NCBI GenBank assembly: GCA_001799475.1
Contig: MGTN01000156.1
Coordinates: 4,499 to 11,300 of the forward strand
Reading direction: 5' to 3'
DNA: 6,802 nucleotides
Source: Desulfovibrionales bacterium GWA2_65_9
GTDB taxonomy: Bacteria > Desulfobacterota > Desulfovibrionia > Desulfovibrionales > Desulfovibrionaceae
This document shows positions 1 to 6,332 of this stretch, piece after piece. Made by a program: the position numbers and the translations under genes. The first letter of the stretch is position 1. Each line of letters starts with the position of its first letter. The notes beneath the pieces are model-generated. The model was not told where the DNA came from, searched no databases, and was given only the letters and a program-made list of their open reading frames with translations.

Positions 1-710
1 TGCACCTGTACGGCCACCCCGCAGCCCTGGACGAGATTTTGGCCATCGCCGACCGGCACGGATTGCCCGTGGTCGAAGACTGCGCCCAGGCCCACGGGGC
101 CGAACTTTCCGGCAGGCGCGTGGGCTCGCTGGGCCGCTGCGGCTGCTTCAGCTTCTACCCCACCAAGAACCTGGGCGCGCTGGGCGACGGCGGGGCCGTG
201 ACCACCAGCGACCCGGACCTGGCCGCGCGCCTGCGCCGCATGCGCGAGTACGGCTGGGAAAATCGCGTGAGCGTTGGCCTCGGCTGGAACTCCCGCCTGG
301 ACGAGGTGCAGGCGGCCATCCTGCGCGTGAAGCTGGCCCACCTGGACCAGGCCCTGGCCGCGCGCGCGCTCATCGCCGAGCGCTACCTGAAGGAGCTCTC
401 CGGCCTGCCCCTGGCCCTGCCAGCCACGCGCCCCGGCGCACGCCACGCCTATCATCTTTTCGTGGTCCGCACGCCCCGGCGCGACGAACTCTTGGCGCAT
501 CTGCGCGAGCAGGGCGTGGGCGCGGCCCTGCACTATCCCCTGGCCGCGCACCAGCAGCCGGGCTATGCGCACCTGGCCGCGCCCCCGGCTGCGGCCCTGC
601 CCGAGAGCGAGGCCGCCTCGGCCTCTGTGCTCTCCTTGCCCATGTACCCTGAACTGTCCGAGGCCCAGGCCGGGCAGGTCATCCAGGCTGTGCGGAGGTT
701 TTTCGCATGA
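1..710 (+). CDS. DegT/DnrJ/EryC1/StrS-family sugar aminotransferase, C-terminal part (5'-truncated)
   Basis: The frame is open from base 3 to the TGA at 708-710, giving 235 visible residues. The start lies upstream of the window; family members are usually about 360-390 residues, so roughly a third is missing. It should be a PLP-dependent enzyme that transfers an amino group, usually from glutamate, to a keto-sugar nucleotide in the cytoplasm. Family marks seen: HLYGHP at the left edge, VVEDCAQAHGA with the Asp (codon 78-80) expected to pair with the PLP pyridine nitrogen, and SFYPTKNLGALGDGG with the Schiff-base Lys at codon 165-167. These are followed by the usual REYGW and LDEVQAAIL segments. 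The HLYG and FYPTKNLGALGDGG wording is common in 3-amino-3,6-dideoxyhexose transaminases (FdtB/QdtB type), but this cannot fix the substrate. The stop overlaps the next gene by ATGA. The TTG at base 39 is internal, not a start. The family call is firm; the substrate is unknown. Confidence 0.93.
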   Translation, partial: HLYGHPAALDEILAIADRHGLPVVEDCAQAHGAELSGRRVGSLGRCGCFSFYPTKNLGALGDGGAVTTSDPDLAARLRRMREYGWENRVSVGLGWNSRLDEVQAAILRVKLAHLDQALAARALIAERYLKELSGLPLALPATRPGARHAYHLFVVRTPRRDELLAHLREQGVGAALHYPLAAHQQPGYAHLAAPPAAALPESEAASASVLSLPMYPELSEAQAGQVIQAVRRFFA

Positions 711-1477
711 AGGGACCCATCTGGGAGGGCGTGTACGCCAGCTTCGCCGAGGTGCCGGTGACCGGGCCGGGCTTTGCCGGAGACACCTGGATCACGCGCG
801 GCCAGGAGAAGCTGGCGGCCCTGCGCGAGGCGGCCCAAAGCGCCTCCGACCAGCACGCCCCTGGCCAACCAGGCTACGCCGAAGGCCTGCTGCCTGTGGT
901 GGCGGCCCTGACGCTGGCGCGTGAGGGCTCGGTGCGCATCCTCGATTTCGGCGGCGGGCTGGGCTTTGCCTATTACCCGCTGCTGAGCACCCTGCCGGAC
1001 TCCGCGCGCGTCCAGTTCCAGATCGTGGAGGGCCAGGCCGTGTGCCGCGCCGGACGCGAGAGTTTCGCTTCCGTCCCGCAGGTGAGCTTCCACGAAAGCC
1101 TCGGCCCGGAGCTGGCCGGACCGGACATCGCCCATTTCGGCTCCTCGCTGCACTACATCGAGGACTGGCGCGGTCTTTTGACCACCATCTGTGCCTTGGG
1201 GCCGGAGGCCCTGCTGCTCACCGACCTGCCTGCTGGCGACATTCCGACCTACGCCAGCGCGCAGGAATACTACGGGTCGAAGCTGCCGGTGTGGTTCTTC
1301 AACTTAAGCGAGGTGACGGAGGTTCTGCGCGGCCAGGGCTACGCCCTGCGGCTGCGCTGCGCCCACATGGCCCCGCGCCTGGGCAAGGTCCAGCCCCTGC
1401 CCCAGGACAATTTCGAGCCCCACCACCGGGTGGGACACACCTGCACCCTGCTCTGCACCAGGGAGGACGCGCCATGA
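707..1477 (+). CDS. Putative SAM-dependent methyltransferase, TIGR04325 (LIC12133-like) family
   Basis: This encodes 256 residues. The start is ATG 707, overlapping the previous stop by ATGA, with a strong GGAGGT Shine-Dalgarno at 694-699, seven bases upstream. The N-terminus has the WEGVY..SFAEV opening and a downstream W typical of TIGR04325 proteins. The middle holds a Rossmann-type glycine loop, ILDFGGGLGFAYY, with Asp80 to Gly86, expected to bind S-adenosylmethionine. Next come an acidic strand end (QIVEG) and a family-like segment near FGSSLHYIEDW, where many relatives have a Ser-x-x-Leu-x-Tyr pattern. No signal peptide or membrane segment is seen, so it should be cytoplasmic. The family occurs often in surface-polysaccharide clusters, but I know of no firmly established substrate. 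Coupling to an aminotransferase before it and a cupin after it suggests it acts on a sugar or nucleotide sugar, possibly as an N- or O-methyltransferase; that is inference. The family call is fairly sure. Confidence 0.82.
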   Translation: MKGPIWEGVYASFAEVPVTGPGFAGDTWITRGQEKLAALREAAQSASDQHAPGQPGYAEGLLPVVAALTLAREGSVRILDFGGGLGFAYYPLLSTLPDSARVQFQIVEGQAVCRAGRESFASVPQVSFHESLGPELAGPDIAHFGSSLHYIEDWRGLLTTICALGPEALLLTDLPAGDIPTYASAQEYYGSKLPVWFFNLSEVTEVLRGQGYALRLRCAHMAPRLGKVQPLPQDNFEPHHRVGHTCTLLCTREDAP

Positions 1478-1932
1478 TTCAGGACGTCAGCTTCAAGGAC
1501 CTGGCGACCCACGCCGACGACCGGGGCTTCTTCCGCGAGATCCTCCGCGCCTCGGACCCGTTCTTCGCCGGGGGCTTCGGCCAGTGGAGCCACTCGCACA
1601 TGTATAGCGGGGTCATCAAGGCCTGGCACTTCCACCACAAGCAGACGGACTGGTGGTATGTCTGCTCCGGGGTGCTGCGCGTGGGCCTGCACGACCTGCG
1701 CGAGGGCTCAAAGACCCGTGGCGAGACAATGGACCTGCTCATGGGCGACCTGCAGCCAGCCCGCGTGGTCTGCATTCCGCCCGGCGTGGCCCACGGCTGC
1801 AAGGTGGTGCAGGGTCCGGTGAACCTGTTCTACGTGACCTCGCGCGAGTACGACCCGGCGGACGAGATCCGCATCGCGCACGACGACCCGGCAATCGGCT
1901 TCGACTGGCTGAAAGGGCCGAAGATCTCATGA
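1474..1932 (+). CDS. RmlC-like cupin, dTDP-4-dehydrorhamnose 3,5-epimerase-related protein
   Basis: This encodes 152 residues from ATG 1474, which overlaps the previous stop (ATGA). A strong GGGAGGA Shine-Dalgarno at 1461-1467 lies in the end of the upstream gene. The frame is open far upstream, but that part is a shadow of the methyltransferase. It looks like a single-domain cupin of the RmlC type. DDRGFFREI near residues 15-23 matches the usual D.RG.F.E opening. KAWHFHHKQTDWW places His52 where RmlC enzymes have the catalytic base (RG-L-H-x). IPPGVAHGCKVV and the C-terminal REYDPADEIRIAHDDPAIGFDW match the closing IP.G.AHG and E..I.W.DP.IG..W pattern. It is shorter than a typical RmlC (about 180 residues), and KAW replaces the usual RGL before the His. 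It may be a 3,5-epimerase, a mono-epimerase or a ketoisomerase. No rmlA, rmlB or rmlD lies beside it, so I do not name it rmlC. The substrate is probably a 4-keto-6-deoxyhexose nucleotide (inference). Confidence 0.87.
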   Translation: MIQDVSFKDLATHADDRGFFREILRASDPFFAGGFGQWSHSHMYSGVIKAWHFHHKQTDWWYVCSGVLRVGLHDLREGSKTRGETMDLLMGDLQPARVVCIPPGVAHGCKVVQGPVNLFYVTSREYDPADEIRIAHDDPAIGFDWLKGPKIS

Positions 1933-1945
1933 CCGCACCCGGAGC

Positions 1946-1951
1946 AAGGAG
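1946..1951 (+). promoter_or_regulatory. Shine-Dalgarno AAGGAG deciding the start of the radical SAM gene
   Basis: AAGGAG sits four bases before ATG 1956. The earlier in-frame ATG at 1929 overlaps the cupin stop as ATGA but has only AAAGGG at 1912-1917, eleven bases away. The nine codons between the two ATGs are rich in A- and T-ending codons (GCA, GGA, GCA, ATT), unlike the rest of the gene. Together these favour 1956. Confidence 0.6.
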
Positions 1952-1955
1952 CATT

Positions 1956-3338
1956 ATGGGCCGCACCTTCGCACTCATCCACCTTGGCAACGACGACTCC
2001 TACGGGCTGTGCTTCGTGGCGGGCGAACTGCTGCGCCAGAAGCAAGCAATCGTCTGGATCGATGGTGACGAGCCCGACATCGTGGAGCGCATCCTCGCCC
2101 TGGCCCCGGATTTTGTGGCCCTCTCGCCGCTGTCCTCAAACTACGCGCACAGCCTGGAGATCGCCCGTGAGGTCAAAAAACACAACGCGAACATCCTGAC
2201 CGTTTTCGGCGGCCACCAGGTCTTCGCCCTGCCAGACACCATCGACCAGGATGGGGTGGACATCGTGGTCAAAGGACCGGTGTACGGAACCGTCCAGAAA
2301 ATTCTGAAGGCCGCGCCCAAGACCGTGCTGGTGGGCACCCCGGTTTCGCCCGCGCGCATGTCCCCGGAACGCACGCTCTACTTCCAGTCCATTCCGCGCA
2401 TGGCCAATCGGCACCGCAAGTACGTCATGTCGCAGTTCGGGTGCGTGTACAACTGCTCCTACTGCTCCACCTCGGCCCTGCGGAAGTTCTACGGGCCGAA
2501 GGTGTACAACAAGTACTGGCTCTCCCGCAGACCCATCCGCCAGCTCATCGAGGAAGCCAAGGTGCTGCTTGAGTTCAACACCAGGGAGGTTTCCTTCGAG
2601 GACGACGACGCCCTGGCCGGACCCAACCCCGAAGTCTGGCTCAAGAAGTTCAGCGCCGCCTGGAAGAAAGAGATCGGCATTCCGCTGTACGCCAACGTCA
2701 CGCCGAACACCGTGGTCAAGGTCTCCGACGAGGCCCTGCGCGCCCTGGCGGGCATGGTCACCTCGGTGCAGATGGGCGTGCAGGCGGCCCGACCGGAATC
2801 GCTCAAGCTGTTCAACCGCGCCTTCCAGTCCGAGGCCCAGGTCAAGGCCGCTTACGAGCGGCTCATGAGCTTCGGCATCAAGACCAAGCTCGAGGTCATC
2901 GTGGGCCTGCCCGTGGCCGACCCCCTGGAGGACGCCCTGGAGACGGTGAAGATGTGCCAGCGCGTGGCGCCGGGCACCTTCATCGCCTGCTTCCCGCTCA
3001 TGCTCTACCCCGGCACGAGGCTTTACCGCCACTGCGCGGACAAGGGCATCGCCCTGGCCGACGAGTGCAAGTTCGAGTGGCACACCGGCGTCGGCTCCAT
3101 CCAGTTCGATCAGGAGACCTCGCGCCAGATCAAGAACCTGACCAAGATGGCGACCATGTTCGTGCGCTACGGCGTGGACGAGCGCTGGATGCGCGCGCTG
3201 ATCAAGATGGAGCTCACCGAAACGGCCTCGCGCGAGCTTTCGGAGTGCCAGTACCTGGAGAGCCTGCTCTTCCGCATCGGCGAGTCCGTGCGCGGCGAGT
3301 TCGAGGACATCTTAAAGTCCATGCACTTCCAGTACTGA
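1956..3338 (+). CDS. Cobalamin (B12)-binding-type radical SAM enzyme
   Basis: This encodes 460 residues from ATG 1956 (469 if ATG 1929 is used). Roughly residues 1-130 look like the Rossmann-like cobalamin-binding domain of class B radical SAM enzymes, with alternating strands such as FALIHLG, DFVALSPLSSNY and ILTVFGGHQ. I see no DxHxxG histidine; the matching stretch reads NDDSYG, so cobalamin would bind without a histidine ligand, as in many class B enzymes. The radical SAM domain follows, with the CX3CX2C [4Fe-4S] cluster motif at Cys163, Cys167 and Cys170 (CVYNCSYC). FEDDDAL, GVQ at 274-276 and the YPGT motif near 351-354 are also typical. Such enzymes cleave SAM to the 5'-deoxyadenosyl radical, and many methylate unactivated carbons; some relatives do deoxygenations or ring rearrangements. 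Its place in a nucleotide-sugar operon suggests a sugar or sugar-derived substrate (inference). It should be cytoplasmic and oxygen-sensitive. Its stop TGA 3336-3338 shares a base with an ATG that opens a 21-codon ORF. Confidence 0.9.
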   Translation: MGRTFALIHLGNDDSYGLCFVAGELLRQKQAIVWIDGDEPDIVERILALAPDFVALSPLSSNYAHSLEIAREVKKHNANILTVFGGHQVFALPDTIDQDGVDIVVKGPVYGTVQKILKAAPKTVLVGTPVSPARMSPERTLYFQSIPRMANRHRKYVMSQFGCVYNCSYCSTSALRKFYGPKVYNKYWLSRRPIRQLIEEAKVLLEFNTREVSFEDDDALAGPNPEVWLKKFSAAWKKEIGIPLYANVTPNTVVKVSDEALRALAGMVTSVQMGVQAARPESLKLFNRAFQSEAQVKAAYERLMSFGIKTKLEVIVGLPVADPLEDALETVKMCQRVAPGTFIACFPLMLYPGTRLYRHCADKGIALADECKFEWHTGVGSIQFDQETSRQIKNLTKMATMFVRYGVDERWMRALIKMELTETASRELSECQYLESLLFRIGESVRGEFEDILKSMHFQY

Positions 3339-3403
3339 TGAACACCAGCAACCCGCCCCGACCAGGGCGGCATGTCCAGGAACCAGGCAAGGCCTTAGCA
3401 TGA
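3338..3403 (+). other. Possible 21-codon bridging micro-ORF (translational coupling)
   Basis: An ATG at 3338-3340 shares one base with the radical SAM stop (TGATG). It reads 21 codons (MNTSNPPRPG... to ...EPGKALA) to a TGA at 3401-3403, which overlaps the next gene's ATG as ATGA. Ribosomes ending on the radical SAM gene could restart here and be delivered to the methyltransferase start. There is no good Shine-Dalgarno before its ATG, the peptide (Pro/Gly-rich) resembles nothing I recognise, and a chance fit is possible. It may have no peptide function. Confidence 0.3.
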
Positions 3404-4155
3404 ACGAAACGAAGCGCACCTTCTGGGACGAACGCGCCCAGCTCAATGAGACCGCAGGCACCAACGACTTCATGCTCAAAAACATGGAGAAGGAGCTGCT
3501 GCTCCGGCGCGTGAAGCCGGGCGCAAGCGTGCTGGACATCGGCTGTGGCAATGGCAGCACGCTCATCGCCCTGGCTGGCCAGCTGGGCTGCACGGGCCTT
3601 GGCCTGGATTTTTCCGAGAGCATGCTGGACCTGGCCCGGGCCGCCGCCGAAGCCGGACTGGACAAGATCCTGGCCTTCCGCCACTGCGGCGTGCAGAATC
3701 TGCCCCAGGACCTGGGGCTGTTCGACTGCGCCATCACCGAGCGCTGCCTCATCAACCTGGACAGCGAGGCCGAGCAGCACACAGCCTTCTCATCCATCAT
3801 GTTGCACCTGCGGCCCGGCGGCCGGTATTTCATGATCGAGGGCTCCATCGACGGCTTCCACCGCCTGAACGAGCAGCGCGCCCTGTTCGGCCTGGAGCCC
3901 ATTGGCCCGCCCTGGCACAACCTGCTCTTCAACGAGGAGGCCGTGCGCGGCTGGGCCAGTGCGGAGTGCGTCCTGGAGGAGATCGACTCCTTTGCCAGCA
4001 CGTACTATCTGTTGAGCCGCGTGGTCTACGCCAGGCTGGCCCAGGACAGCGGCGAGCCCTTGCGCTACGATTCGCCCATCAACACCATCGCCTGCAAGCT
4101 GCCCGCGCACGGCGACTATGGCCCCACCCGGCTCTGGGTCTGGCGGCGGGCGTAA
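3400..4155 (+). CDS. Class I SAM-dependent methyltransferase
   Basis: This encodes 251 residues from ATG 3400. AAGG at 3389-3392, seven bases upstream, is a modest Shine-Dalgarno. The N-terminus carries FWDERAQL...AGTNDFMLKNME, a lead-in common among small methyltransferases in sugar and polysaccharide clusters. Motif I is VLDIGCGNGS, with Asp46 and Gly48-x-Gly50-x-Gly52, the SAM-binding loop. GLDFSESML follows, with the acidic residue that binds the SAM ribose. FDCAITERCLINL and LRPGGRYFMIEG match motifs II/III of the family. There is no signal peptide or membrane segment, so it should be cytoplasmic. It lies 61 bases after the cobalamin radical SAM gene and 26 bases before an aminotransferase. 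It probably methylates an O or N on the sugar nucleotide or on the product of the radical SAM enzyme; this is inferred from context alone. The family call is sure; the substrate is unknown. Confidence 0.9.
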   Translation: MNETKRTFWDERAQLNETAGTNDFMLKNMEKELLLRRVKPGASVLDIGCGNGSTLIALAGQLGCTGLGLDFSESMLDLARAAAEAGLDKILAFRHCGVQNLPQDLGLFDCAITERCLINLDSEAEQHTAFSSIMLHLRPGGRYFMIEGSIDGFHRLNEQRALFGLEPIGPPWHNLLFNEEAVRGWASAECVLEEIDSFASTYYLLSRVVYARLAQDSGEPLRYDSPINTIACKLPAHGDYGPTRLWVWRRA

Positions 4156-4181
4156 GAACGACCACCCAAGCGAGGAACGAC

Positions 4182-5294
4182 ATGAGCAACATATACATGG
4201 CCGGTCCCTGGATCACCGAGCACGAGATCAAAACCGTGGAAAAGGCCATGCGCGACTGGTACGAGAAGCCGTACTACTATTGCGAGACCTTCCAGGACGA
4301 GTTCGCCGCGTACCACGGCCGGGCCTATGGCCTGATGACGCCCAACTGCACCACGGCCATCCACCTCCTGCTCACGGCGCTCGGCATCGGCCCCGGCGAC
4401 GAGGTGCTCGTGCCCGAATGCACCTGGATCGCCAGCGCCGCGCCCATCACCTACCTGGGCGCCACCCCGGTGTTCTGCGACATCGACCCGGTCTCCTGGT
4501 GCATCGACGCGGAGAGCGCCCGCCGGAGCATCACCAGCCGCACCAAGGCGCTCATCGCCGTGGACCTCTACGGCAACATGCCGGACATGGCCGCGCTTCA
4601 GGCCCTGTGCGACGAGCACGGCATCTTCCTGGTGGAGGACGCGGCCGAGGCCGTGGGCAGCACGCTAAAGGGCGTGCGCGCGGGCAAGTTCGGCGTGGGC
4701 TCGGTGTTCAGCTTCCACCGCACCAAGACCATTGTCACCGGCGAGGGCGGCATGCTGCTCCTGGACGACAAGGCCCTGTTCGAGCGTTGCAGCATCCTGC
4801 GCGACCACGGCAGGCGTCCCGGCGGCCCCATGTACATGAACGAAGAGGTCACTTACAAGTACATGCCCTTCAACATCCAGGCGGCCATCGGCTACGCCCA
4901 GTTTCAGCGCATCGACGAGCTGGTGGGCAAGAAGCAGTGGATCCTGGCCAAGTACCGCGAGCACCTTTGCGGCGTGCCGGACATCCTGCTCAACCCCGAG
5001 CCCGAGGGCGGGGTCAACGGCACCTGGATCACGGCCCTGGTCTTTGGCAAAAGCCACGGACTGACCAAGCTTGCGGCCATGGACCGGCTCATCAAGCTGG
5101 GCCTGCCCGCGCGGCCCTTCTTCTACCCGCTGTCCAGCCTGGACGCCTATCCGGGCATGCGCGAAATCTACGAGCCCAGGAACCCGGTGAGCTACGACGT
5201 CTCGGCCCGGGGCATCAACCTGCCCGGAGCCCTGAACCTCACCGAGGAGCAGATCGTCCAGGTGTGCGACGGCATCAAGGCCATCCTGGCCTAG
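4182..5294 (+). CDS. DegT/DnrJ/EryC1/StrS-family sugar aminotransferase (perosamine-synthase-like)
   Basis: This is a complete 370-residue PLP aminotransferase, a normal length for the family. ATG 4182 is chosen because GAGGA at 4172-4176 lies five bases upstream; the in-frame ATG at 4197 has no comparable site. Features in order: ITEHEIKTVEKAM near the N-terminus; LMTPNCTTAIHLLLTALGI, the PLP phosphate-binding region; GDEVLVPECTWIASAAPI; VDLYGNMPDM; LVEDAAEAVGS, with Asp153 for the PLP ring nitrogen; and SFHRTKTIVTGEGG, with the Schiff-base Lys182. SFHRTKT..TGEGG and RDHGRRP resemble GDP-perosamine synthase and related 4-aminotransferases more than the FdtB-like pattern of the first gene. 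It probably aminates a 4-keto-6-deoxyhexose nucleotide, but the exact sugar cannot be read. It is not a duplicate of the first gene: the Lys-loop motifs differ clearly, which suggests a different position or substrate. Confidence 0.93.
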   Translation: MSNIYMAGPWITEHEIKTVEKAMRDWYEKPYYYCETFQDEFAAYHGRAYGLMTPNCTTAIHLLLTALGIGPGDEVLVPECTWIASAAPITYLGATPVFCDIDPVSWCIDAESARRSITSRTKALIAVDLYGNMPDMAALQALCDEHGIFLVEDAAEAVGSTLKGVRAGKFGVGSVFSFHRTKTIVTGEGGMLLLDDKALFERCSILRDHGRRPGGPMYMNEEVTYKYMPFNIQAAIGYAQFQRIDELVGKKQWILAKYREHLCGVPDILLNPEPEGGVNGTWITALVFGKSHGLTKLAAMDRLIKLGLPARPFFYPLSSLDAYPGMREIYEPRNPVSYDVSARGINLPGALNLTEEQIVQVCDGIKAILA

Positions 5295-5314
5295 GCCCTG
5301 GCAGAACGGAAATT

Positions 5315-5318
5315 GGAG
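5315..5318 (+). promoter_or_regulatory. Shine-Dalgarno GGAG deciding the start of the first SDR gene
   Basis: GGAG lies six bases before ATG 5325. A TTG four codons earlier (5313) is in frame but overlaps this motif and has no better site of its own, so ATG 5325 is the likely start. Confidence 0.6.
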
Positions 5319-5324
5319 CAGAAC

Positions 5325-6329
5325 ATGAACGCGCTTTCACAACACGGCAGCCTGGACGGGGCCAAGGTCCTCATCACCGGCGGCCTGGGCTTCATCGGCT
5401 CAAACCTGGTGCATGCCTGCGTGGAGGCCGGGGCCGAGGTCACGGTCTTCGACTGCCTGGACCCGCGCTCCGGCGGCAACATGGCCAACCTTGAGGGCGT
5501 GCAGGAAAAAATCCGCCTGGCCTTCCACGACATCCAGGACTTCGACCGGGTGAGCAGGCACGTGGTGGGCAAGGACGCGGTCTTCAACTGCGCGGCCTCC
5601 ACCTCGCACCCCTTCTCCATGCGCGAGCCCTGGCTGGACCAGGACATCAACTGCACCGGCACCATCAACCTGCTGGAAGCCATCCGGCGCTTCAACCCGG
5701 CCGCCCGGCTGGTGCACGTGGGCACCACCACCCAGCTTGGGCCCCTGCACTACTCCCCGGCCGACGAGCAGCACCCGGAGTTCCCCACGGACATCTACTC
5801 CGCCAACAAGGGCGTGAGCGAGAAGTATGTGCTCATCTACGCCCGCAGCCACGGGCTGAATGCCACCGTGGCCCGGCTCTCCAACCCCTATGGCCCGCGC
5901 GCGGCCATCCACAGCCCGGAGTTCACCTTCAACAACTACTTCGTCGGCCTGGCGCTCCAGAACAAGCCCATCACCGTGTTCGGCGACGGCGCGCAAAAGC
6001 GCAACGTCATCTTTGTCGGCGACGCGGTGGCAGGGCTCCTGGCCTTGGGGCGGCACCCCGCAGCGCGCGGCGAGACCTTCTTCGTCGTGGGCGACGAGCA
6101 CTTCAGCGTGGCCGAAATCGCACGGCTGACCGTGGAGGTCATGGGCGCGGGCGAGGTGCGCCACGTGGACTGGCCTGCGGGCCGCAAGATCATCGACGTG
6201 GGCGACGCCGTCATCAGTAACGCCAAGATCAAGCAGACCATCGGCTGGAGCCCGTGCGTTGATCTGCGCGCCGGGCTGCAGAAGACCGCGCGTTTCTACG
6301 CCGAACACCTTACCAACTACCTGAGGTAA
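5325..6329 (+). CDS. NAD-dependent epimerase/dehydratase, extended SDR family
   Basis: This encodes 334 residues from ATG 5325, a usual length for extended short-chain dehydrogenases acting on nucleotide sugars. The N-terminal Rossmann fold shows VLITGGLGFIGSN, with Gly19, Gly22 and Gly25 for NAD(P) binding. An acidic end to strand 2 (VFDCLD) favours NAD(H) over NADP(H). The catalytic YxxxK is Tyr158 and Lys162 in IYSANKG, with a Thr in VGTTTQLG in the usual Ser/Thr position. RLSNPYGPRA and FGDGAQKRNVIFVGDAVAG are standard substrate-domain motifs of UDP-glucose 4-epimerase, dTDP-glucose 4,6-dehydratase and CDP-tyvelose epimerase relatives. The motifs do not settle whether it epimerises, dehydrates or reduces; the single Thr-Tyr-Lys set without an obvious Asp-Glu pair next to the Thr leans towards epimerase or reductase (inference). 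It follows the aminotransferase by 30 bases and precedes a second SDR by 3, so the two SDRs probably act in one pathway. Confidence 0.92.
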   Translation: MNALSQHGSLDGAKVLITGGLGFIGSNLVHACVEAGAEVTVFDCLDPRSGGNMANLEGVQEKIRLAFHDIQDFDRVSRHVVGKDAVFNCAASTSHPFSMREPWLDQDINCTGTINLLEAIRRFNPAARLVHVGTTTQLGPLHYSPADEQHPEFPTDIYSANKGVSEKYVLIYARSHGLNATVARLSNPYGPRAAIHSPEFTFNNYFVGLALQNKPITVFGDGAQKRNVIFVGDAVAGLLALGRHPAARGETFFVVGDEHFSVAEIARLTVEVMGAGEVRHVDWPAGRKIIDVGDAVISNAKIKQTIGWSPCVDLRAGLQKTARFYAEHLTNYLR

Positions 6330-6332
6330 CGC

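Noticed and set aside
1042..1473. Upstream extension of the cupin reading frame
   Set aside because: This part overlaps the methyltransferase gene in another frame and is Arg/Pro/His-rich. The cupin motifs begin only after ATG 1474, which has its own strong Shine-Dalgarno.
1929..1955. Earlier ATG 1929 as the radical SAM start (ATGA overlap with the cupin stop)
   Set aside because: Attractive because of the overlap, but the Shine-Dalgarno is poor, the codons before 1956 are atypical for the gene, and AAGGAG sits just before ATG 1956. It is kept as the alternative.
2136..3083. Minus-strand open frame of 315 codons inside the radical SAM gene
   Set aside because: It lies wholly opposite a convincing radical SAM gene, shows no recognisable motif, and is a typical antisense shadow in high-GC DNA.
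3339..3399. Terminator or promoter in the 61-base gap
   Set aside because: I see no stem followed by a T-run and no convincing -35/-10 pair. The short GC-rich inverted bases around 3355-3372 lack a T-tract.
4118..5494. Plus-strand open frame of 458 codons in another frame over the second aminotransferase
   Set aside because: It is rich in Arg, His, Pro and Gly, as expected for an off-frame reading of GC-rich coding DNA, and the aminotransferase motifs lie in a different frame.
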